A DNA stretch of 36,156 nucleotides from an uncultured Clostridia bacterium (GTDB lineage Bacteria; Bacillota; Clostridia; Christensenellales; UBA1242): NCBI GenBank assembly GCA_944381145.1, contig CALWJZ010000010.1, positions 1 to 36,156 on the forward strand. The letters are read 5' to 3'. A program made the position numbers and the translations under genes. The notes beneath the pieces are model-generated. The model was not told the DNA's origin and made no database searches. It saw only the letters and a list, made by a program, of their open reading frames with translations. Below are positions 30,943 through 36,156 of the stretch, one piece after another (position 1 is the stretch's first letter; every line of letters starts with the position of its first letter).

Positions 30943-31437
30943 TTACTCAGATTTTGTAGTTGCTTTTTTGGAAGATGCTTTTTTAGTAGGTTTTTCTTCA
31001 GTATCTTTTTTAGTAGATTTTTTAGAAGTTGATTTTTTTTCTGAAGCGCTATCTGTTGATGCTTTTTTTGCACTTGTTTTCTTTGTTTTTGGTTCTTCAA
31101 CTATAATATCGGTGTTTTCTTCTTTTGTTTCTGAAGTTGAAGAGCTAGTTTCTATTGTTGTATTAGTTGTAGAAACTTTTGCTTTATACAAACATTGTGC
31201 TAGTCTGCCTATTTTTCTACTTGCATTGTTTTTATGAATAATTCCTTTGCTACAAGCACTATCAATATAAGAATATACTTCTTTGCTGTATTTTTCAGCT
31301 TCTTCAATTTTGCCTTCTTCTATTAATTTTCTAAATTTTTTTATTAATGTTGCAATTGTAGCTTTTATATATTTGTTTTCTTGATGTCTTCTTTCAATTG
31401 TATTTATTTTCTTTTTTGCTGATTTAATATTAGCCAT
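30943..31437 (-). CDS. rpsT: Ribosomal protein S20 with long low-complexity tail
   Basis: 164 aa; S20 is normally about 85-90 aa. Residues 1-88 are standard S20: MANIKSAKKKINTIERRHQE, YIDSACSKGIIHKNNASRKI and SRLAQ-like GRLAQCLY. The remaining about 75 residues are Thr/Ser/Glu- then Lys/Ala/Ser-rich (KKTSAKKAS, KKSTSKKSTKK, KKASSKKATTKSE), disordered and basic at the end, with no frameshift in the core. S20 binds 16S rRNA in the 30S body. The tail could contact RNA or be a lineage extension. GGAGAAAATA precedes the ATG. Confidence 0.95.
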   Translation of the reverse strand: MANIKSAKKKINTIERRHQENKYIKATIATLIKKFRKLIEEGKIEEAEKYSKEVYSYIDSACSKGIIHKNNASRKIGRLAQCLYKAKVSTTNTTIETSSSTSETKEENTDIIVEEPKTKKTSAKKASTDSASEKKSTSKKSTKKDTEEKPTKKASSKKATTKSE

Positions 31438-31479
31438 TATTTTCTCCTTAATTTAAAACTATTTACTGAAATCTGCACT

Positions 31480-31508
31480 ATTTTAGCATAATTCTTTGTA
31501 AAATGCAA
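31480..31508 (-). promoter_or_regulatory. Promoter of rpsT
   Basis: On the minus strand the -35 is TTGCAT (31508-31503), the spacer is 17 nt and the -10 is TAAAAT (31485-31480), giving a leader of about 36 nt. Confidence 0.6.
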
Positions 31509-31557
31509 CAACTATTGTATTAATTTTAATTATTATTTAAATAAATGATGAATAAAG

Positions 31558-31586
31558 TGATTAAAATATTATTTTTAGAGAATACT
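31558..31586 (+). promoter_or_regulatory. Candidate sigma-G/F promoter of gpr
   Basis: TGATTA (31558-31563), a 16-nt spacer and GAATACT (31580-31586) resemble forespore promoters (TGAATA / CATACTA). This is as expected for gpr, but it is not a strong match. Confidence 0.35.
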
Positions 31587-31613
31587 TAAAAAAAATTGTA
31601 TAGGGTAGAAATT

Positions 31614-32525
31614 ATGTTTGTTTCTGAATTAATAAATGAAATAATTGAATCTAAGAATAGTGAAAGTTCCGATGAAATGGTGAAGTCAATAAAAAAAGAT
31701 TATAAGATATTATCTCGTGAAAGTTATGAAATTGAAAATGATGAGCAGGCAAATTTTTATAATAAACCAAAAGGTAAGTATGACTTGTTGTCTATTCCTA
31801 ATCCTAATGAATTAATTTCAAAACAAAAGACAAAAATTATAAATGTTTTAACAGAAATATTTCAAGAAATGATTGGTAATATTTCTAACAAAGATAAAAT
31901 TTTGGTGGTGGGTCTGGGAAATAGGCATATAAGTGCTGATAGTTTAGGAACAAATGTAATCAAAAAAATTAATATTACTTTGTCAAATAAATATTACCCA
32001 AAAGTTATGGCAATTTGTCCATCAGTTTTGGGTCTTACAGGAATTGAAACTTATGATATTGTAAAAGGTGTCATAGATAGAATTAAGCCTAGTCATATTA
32101 TTTTTATAGATAGTTTGTGTGCAAGTGATATATCTAGATTAGGGTGTTCAATTCAAATAACTAATACTGGTATTTGTCCTGGAAGTGGAATAGGGAATGC
32201 ACGAAAATGCTTAGATGGATCTTTAGCAAAAAAAGTTTTTTCAATAGGAGTTCCATTACTCACTTATGCAAGTACTTTTGTTGATAATAATTTTGAAAGA
32301 TGTAATATAAATTTAAATAGAATAAATAGTATTATGCAAAAATTAAAAAAATGCCAAAATTCAGATATTTTTTTGAAATTATGTGAAAGTATAAAACAAT
32401 GTTTAAAGATTCAATTTAAAGATGAAATTGTAACCATAAAAGATATTGAACAATGTGTATCTACATTATCTGATTTAATTGCTTTTGCTATAAATAAAGT
32501 ACTAAATGTGGCTGAATTAAATTAA
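31614..32525 (+). CDS. gpr: Germination protease GPR (SASP endopeptidase)
   Basis: 303 aa from ATG 31614; the TTG at 31596 is in frame but lacks a better site. GPR degrades small acid-soluble spore proteins at germination and is made as a zymogen in the forespore. The two catalytic aspartates are visible: GLGNRHISADSLG (Asp109) and IIFIDSLCA (Asp166). ICPSVLGLTGIET and NTGICPGSGIGN are also typical. The N-terminal segment that in Bacillus carries the autoprocessing site and TDLA motif is different here (KILSRESYEIEND), so zymogen control may differ. It is followed by a lytic transglycosylase gene after 22 nt. Confidence 0.93.
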   Translation: MFVSELINEIIESKNSESSDEMVKSIKKDYKILSRESYEIENDEQANFYNKPKGKYDLLSIPNPNELISKQKTKIINVLTEIFQEMIGNISNKDKILVVGLGNRHISADSLGTNVIKKINITLSNKYYPKVMAICPSVLGLTGIETYDIVKGVIDRIKPSHIIFIDSLCASDISRLGCSIQITNTGICPGSGIGNARKCLDGSLAKKVFSIGVPLLTYASTFVDNNFERCNINLNRINSIMQKLKKCQNSDIFLKLCESIKQCLKIQFKDEIVTIKDIEQCVSTLSDLIAFAINKVLNVAELN

Positions 32526-32547
32526 TTTAAAATTCATAAGATATAAT

Positions 32548-33087
32548 ATGAAAAAAAGATTTTTTTTAATATTATTAAGTTTAATTTTTGTTACTATAAT
32601 AATAATTGTTTTTTTTATCGTAAAGTATCCTATAAGGCATAAAGATTTAATTAATAAGTATGCAACTGAATATGAATTGCCTAAATCTATGATAGCCAGT
32701 GTAATTAATATTGAAAGTCATTATGACAAAAATAGTATATCTAGTGCTGGTGCTGTGGGTCTTATGCAGTTATTACCGTCTACAGCTTTTGATATGGCTG
32801 AAAGGTTGGATATTGAAATTGTTTATAATGATTTGTTTGATGAAGAAATTAATATAAATATAGGGTGTTACTATTTGAAATATCTAATGACAATGTTTGA
32901 TGATAATGTTATTAATGCTTTATGTGCATATAATTGGGGATTATCAAATGTAAAAGATTGGATTTTGTTAGGTAATCAAGACAAAAATGGTACAATTACA
33001 AATATACCTGTTGAAGAAACAAATAATTACATTAAAAAATATAAAAATAGCAAATTTGTTTACGAAAAAATTTATGGATTTCAATAA
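32548..33087 (+). CDS. Membrane-anchored lytic transglycosylase (SLT family)
   Basis: 179 aa. One N-terminal TM helix (about 4-25) tethers an SLT/goose-lysozyme-type domain with the catalytic Glu56 in NIESHYDKNSISSAGAVGLM, then MQLLPSTA, and AYNWG near the end. It cleaves the peptidoglycan glycan strand, giving 1,6-anhydromuramyl ends. The position after gpr suggests a possible sporulation or germination role, but housekeeping wall turnover is equally possible. There is no Shine-Dalgarno; TATAAT directly abuts the ATG and is too close to serve as its promoter. A terminator follows. Confidence 0.88.
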   Translation: MKKRFFLILLSLIFVTIIIIVFFIVKYPIRHKDLINKYATEYELPKSMIASVINIESHYDKNSISSAGAVGLMQLLPSTAFDMAERLDIEIVYNDLFDEEININIGCYYLKYLMTMFDDNVINALCAYNWGLSNVKDWILLGNQDKNGTITNIPVEETNNYIKKYKNSKFVYEKIYGFQ

Positions 33088-33118
33088 CACAATAATTTCG
33101 AGTATTGTGTTATTTTTG
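33086..33118 (+). terminator. Terminator after the gpr-transglycosylase pair
   Basis: AACACAATA overlapping the stop codon pairs with TATTGTGTT (33103-33111), then ATTTTTG. Confidence 0.8.
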
Positions 33119-33136
33119 TGAGAATTAATTATTTCA

Positions 33137-33165
33137 TTGACAATTATTTGTACCTTTGTTAATAT
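33137..33165 (+). promoter_or_regulatory. Promoter of lysS
   Basis: TTGACA (33137-33142), a 17-nt spacer and TAATAT (33160-33165). No T-box leader is present in the short gap. Confidence 0.65.
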
Positions 33166-33202
33166 ATAAAATAATTTTAGAAATATAAAAGGACGAAAAA
33201 TT

Positions 33203-34672
33203 ATGCAACAAGATGAGAATCTATATAAAGAAGTAGATATACGAGCTAAAAAAATAAAAGATTTGAAAGAATTAGGAATTAATCCTTATGCTGATAAATT
33301 TGAAGAAACTTATACTATTTCACAAGCAAGACAGCAATCTGAAAATACAAAAGTTAGTGTGGCTGGAAGAATAATTTTTAGAAGAGCTTTTGGAAAATTT
33401 ATGTTTATAAAAATAAGCAATGTTTTTGATTCAATACAAGTATCTTTAAGCGTAAATGAAATTCCAGAAGACAAATATAAATTTTTCAAAGATTTTGTGG
33501 ATATCGGCGATTATGTTGGAATTGATGGAGAAATATACACTACACAAACTGGTGAAATTACTATTAGAACGAGAGAATTCAAATTATTGTCGAAAGCAAA
33601 ATTACCTTTGCCTGAAAAGTATCATGGATTGATAGATATTGAAACAAGGTATAGACAAAGATATTTAGATTTGATAAGTAATGAAACTAGTAGAAAGGTT
33701 CTTACTAGTAGAAGCAAACTTGTATCATTTATCAGAAACTATCTTGAAAAAAATGATTTTATAGAAGTGGAAACTCCAATTTTGCAGGGAGCTGTTTGTG
33801 GAGCTAGTGCAAAACCTTTCTTGACTCATCACAATGCTTTGGATAAAGAATGTAATTTAAGAATTGCACCAGAAGTATATTTAAAACAAGTAGTTGCTGG
33901 TGGTTTCCCTAGAGTTTTTGAAGTGGCTAAATGCTTTAGAAATGAAGGAATGGATGCTTCTCACTTACAAGAGTTTACACAAGTTGAATGGTATGCAAGT
34001 TATTGGAATTTTGAAGATAATATTAGATTTTTTAGTAAATTTATAAGAGAAATTGTCAAGTTTATGCTTGGTGGAAATGAAATTCGTATAAATGGTGAAG
34101 TTTTTGATATCTCTAAAGAATTTGCTAGATTAGACTATTCTAAAAAAATTAATGAAATTTTGGGTTTTGATGTACTAGAATATCAAGATAATTTAGACGA
34201 ATTAAAAAAGGCAGTTTTGCAGACAAAACTTTTTGAAGAAGAAGAAATTCTATATCTAAAATCGCCGGGTGCAGTAATTGACTTGATTTATAAAAGAAAA
34301 ATACGACCAGATATTATAAATCCAACAATTTTATATAATTATCCTGCATGTTTAGTTCCACTTGCTAGAAGAAGTGATAAAGATAATAGAATTATTGAAA
34401 TGTTTCAATTTTTGATAAATGGTGAGGAATTATGTAAAGCTTATAGTGAGCTTGTCGATCCTGATATTCAAAGAAAAACTCTTGAAGAACAAGCAAGAGC
34501 AAAAGCTAATGGTGACGAAGAAGCTATGGACGTTGATGAAGACTTTCTACTTGCTATGGAACATGGAATGCCACCAATGAGCGGATTAGGAATGGGAATA
34601 GATAGACTGCTTGTTATGTTGTTTGAGCAACCATCGGTACGTGATGTTGTTTTGTTTCCTATAATGAAATAA
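33203..34672 (+). CDS. lysS: Class II lysyl-tRNA synthetase
   Basis: 489 aa with AAAGGACG upstream. An N-terminal OB-fold anticodon-binding domain (about 45-135) precedes the class II catalytic core. Motif 1 is near FIEVETPILQ; motif 2 FRNEGMDASHLQEFTQVEWY; motif 3 GLGMGIDRLLVMLF. It charges tRNA-Lys with lysine. The motif 2 loop DASHLQEFTQVEWY differs from the common RHNPEFTMMELY form and matches a less frequent LysRS subtype. It probably starts an operon with the DegV-like and HD genes (10- and 21-nt gaps). Confidence 0.95.
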   Translation: MQQDENLYKEVDIRAKKIKDLKELGINPYADKFEETYTISQARQQSENTKVSVAGRIIFRRAFGKFMFIKISNVFDSIQVSLSVNEIPEDKYKFFKDFVDIGDYVGIDGEIYTTQTGEITIRTREFKLLSKAKLPLPEKYHGLIDIETRYRQRYLDLISNETSRKVLTSRSKLVSFIRNYLEKNDFIEVETPILQGAVCGASAKPFLTHHNALDKECNLRIAPEVYLKQVVAGGFPRVFEVAKCFRNEGMDASHLQEFTQVEWYASYWNFEDNIRFFSKFIREIVKFMLGGNEIRINGEVFDISKEFARLDYSKKINEILGFDVLEYQDNLDELKKAVLQTKLFEEEEILYLKSPGAVIDLIYKRKIRPDIINPTILYNYPACLVPLARRSDKDNRIIEMFQFLINGEELCKAYSELVDPDIQRKTLEEQARAKANGDEEAMDVDEDFLLAMEHGMPPMSGLGMGIDRLLVMLFEQPSVRDVVLFPIMK

Positions 34673-34682
34673 TGGAGAATTT

Positions 34683-35543
34683 ATGAGTTTATTGTTTGTT
34701 GATAGTGCTAGTGATTTGGATTTGGAACAAATACACAAATTAGGTGTTGAAATTATTTATTTGCCTTATCTTATTAATGATAATAAATTTAATTTCAATC
34801 AAGATTTTGATTATGACAAGTTTTATTCTAAATATCGCAAAGGTGTATGTGTAGAAAATGTTGAACTTAGTCAAGAAGATTATATAAATATTTTTGAGCC
34901 TTGTTTGAAACAAGGTGATGATGTTGTTTATATACACTCAAGCGAAAATATTTTAAATTTAGAAAATCTTAAAAGTGCTAGAGATTATCTAAAAGATAAA
35001 TACTCAAATAGAAAATTAGAATTGATAGATTCAAAAAATATTTCTATCGGACAAGGGTTGGTATCATATGAATGTGCATTGTTATACAGAAAAGGAGATA
35101 CCATTGATGAAATTGTTGATAAGTCATTTCAAATAAAAGACGAATATGCATTTTATTTTACAAGTGATGGTGTTGAGCAATTAGCCAATCATGATTTGAT
35201 AGATAGAAATTCTGTAGTCGGAACAGCATTAAACATAAAACCTATATTTTGTATTGATATTGATGGCAAAGTGCAATTGTTTGACAAGGTTAGTGGAAAA
35301 AAGAAAACTGTTCTAAAACTATTGGAAATATGTAGACAAAAGGGTGAAAATATTGCCGATTACCCAATTTCCATTTTGTATTCTACAGACCACAATTCTG
35401 CTGACGAACTTGCTTCAAAATTAAAAGAGTATTTTGGCTCTGATATTAATATTATAATGGAACAATTATCTCCTAGTAATTCTGCTATTTTAGGTAACGA
35501 TGTTTTAGGGATTTCATTTCATGTATTTAAAAAAATGCACTAA
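34683..35543 (+). CDS. DegV-family fatty-acid-binding protein (FakB-like)
   Basis: 286 aa with GGAG before ATG. The family binds a fatty acid and presents it to the kinase FakA for phosphorylation and membrane lipid synthesis. The N-terminal VDSASDL, VVYIHSSENI (usually SSxLSGTYQSA), IDSKNISIGQG and later NIKPIFCIDIDGKV with SILYSTDHNSADE fit the DegV fold. The usual SGTY segment is altered (SENILNLENL), so lipid binding may be changed. It lies in an operon with lysS and the HD gene. Confidence 0.85.
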   Translation: MSLLFVDSASDLDLEQIHKLGVEIIYLPYLINDNKFNFNQDFDYDKFYSKYRKGVCVENVELSQEDYINIFEPCLKQGDDVVYIHSSENILNLENLKSARDYLKDKYSNRKLELIDSKNISIGQGLVSYECALLYRKGDTIDEIVDKSFQIKDEYAFYFTSDGVEQLANHDLIDRNSVVGTALNIKPIFCIDIDGKVQLFDKVSGKKKTVLKLLEICRQKGENIADYPISILYSTDHNSADELASKLKEYFGSDINIIMEQLSPSNSAILGNDVLGISFHVFKKMH

Positions 35544-35564
35544 AGATAAAATGTAAGAGGAAAT

Positions 35565-36152
35565 ATGGTAGAAGAAAACAAAAAAGAGTTTATAGACACA
35601 TATAATAAATATATAAAAAGAGAAGGGTCTAAAGAATTACTTGAATTTCTTAAAAAAACTGATTTTTTTATAGCGCCTGCAAGTAGTCAGTTTCATTCTG
35701 CATTTGAGGGTGGGCTTTGTGAACATTCGCTAAAAGTTTTCAAAAGGTTTTTATTTGCAGTAAAACAAGAATTTGGTGAAGATTATATCAAAAAAAATAT
35801 CGAAACCATTGCAATATGTGGTCTTTTGCATGATATTTGTAAAGTAGATACTTTTAAACTGGATACAAAAAATAAAAAAGTTGATGGCAATTGGGTTCAA
35901 GTTCCTTATTATACCGTAGAAGATAGTTTGCCATATGGTCATGGGGAAAAATCTGTATATATATTAAGTGGTTATATACGATTAACGCGTGAAGAGGCAA
36001 TGATTATTAATTGGCATATGGGAGGATTTGATGCTAGAGTTAAAGGTGGTGCTTACGGTTTGAGTGATGCTTATTATAAATTTCCTCTTGCAGTAATATT
36101 CCATACATGTGATATGCTGGCTACATATTTAGATGAAGAAAGAAAAGAATAA
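35565..36152 (+). CDS. HD-domain hydrolase
   Basis: 195 aa with AGAGGAA upstream. Metal-binding HD-superfamily pattern: EHSLKV (His54), LLHDICK (His89, Asp90), PYGHGEKSV (His126), NWHMGGFD (His151) and an HTCD near the C-terminus. HD proteins hydrolyse phosphoester or nucleotide substrates; this short form is close to clostridial HD phosphohydrolases whose substrate is not known. A YesY/RelA or cyclic-nucleotide link cannot be shown. The stop lies 4 nt before the window's right edge, so downstream genes of the operon are not visible. Confidence 0.85.
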   Translation: MVEENKKEFIDTYNKYIKREGSKELLEFLKKTDFFIAPASSQFHSAFEGGLCEHSLKVFKRFLFAVKQEFGEDYIKKNIETIAICGLLHDICKVDTFKLDTKNKKVDGNWVQVPYYTVEDSLPYGHGEKSVYILSGYIRLTREEAMIINWHMGGFDARVKGGAYGLSDAYYKFPLAVIFHTCDMLATYLDEERKE

Positions 36153-36156
36153 ACTA

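Noticed and set aside
32542-32547. TATAAT as promoter of the transglycosylase
   Set aside because: It touches the ATG, so transcription would start inside the gene.
33087-33202. T-box or lysine riboswitch upstream of lysS
   Set aside because: The gap holds only a terminator, a promoter and a short leader; no conserved T-box sequence is seen.

Overview
The window is very AT-rich chromosomal DNA using the standard stop codons. It most likely comes from an endospore-forming member of the Clostridia (Firmicutes), probably an uncultured gut lineage. Support: AAGGAG-type ribosome binding sites, Rho-independent terminators with long T tracts, a sporulation gene set (gpr, spoIVFA/spoIVFB, a DUF421/DUF4363 pair), low-GC codon use and a Clostridia-type HflX with an N-terminal JAMM-like domain. 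The species cannot be named from the sequence alone.

Region 1-6312 is accessory. It starts with the N-terminal part of a minus-strand lipoprotein cut by the window edge, then a small XRE regulator. Next is a four-gene minus-strand operon: a small basic phage-type protein, a 59-aa protein missed by a 60-aa cutoff, and two paralogous proteins that each look like two AbrB-type hairpin domains. It is divergent from an XRE repressor plus large serine recombinase operon. The 182-bp divergent control region holds back-to-back promoters and GTTAC/GTAAC operator palindromes, which is the layout of a genetic switch. The recombinase frame runs through a tRNA-3'-end-like repeat (TTGRGGAGCCA), a terminator and a GC-rich hairpin island, so its 3' end was probably remodelled by integration. 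Two more GGAGCCA-plus-terminator modules follow (5418, 6301). They bracket an N-formylglutamate-amidohydrolase-like gene, as expected for stacked integrations at a tRNA gene, most like tRNA-Asn.

Region 6313-15800 holds rpiB, a lipoprotein, a 20-aa hydrophobic peptide gene with a perfect consensus promoter and its own terminator, a membrane-anchored unknown with hflX, a Cys-rich Leu-rich mini-protein, a 1173-aa Ig-like surface protein, and two tandem winged-helix-like/TM paralogues.

Region 15850-36156 is mostly core: uvrB-uvrA (excision repair), DUF421-DUF4363 (reverse strand), a GlmU acetyltransferase half, an RlmD/RlmCD-type rRNA methyltransferase, an MreB-like actin with a degenerate phosphate-1 loop, minD-minE without minC, spoIVFA-spoIVFB (sigma-K processing), comEC with a nuclease-like domain lacking metal ligands, holA, rpsT with a long lysine/serine tail, gpr (spore SASP protease) with a lytic transglycosylase, lysS, a DegV/FakB protein and an HD-domain hydrolase.

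Several genes lack a Shine-Dalgarno and have a -10-like box ending within about 10 nt of the ATG, so leaderless transcription is a recurrent theme to check.
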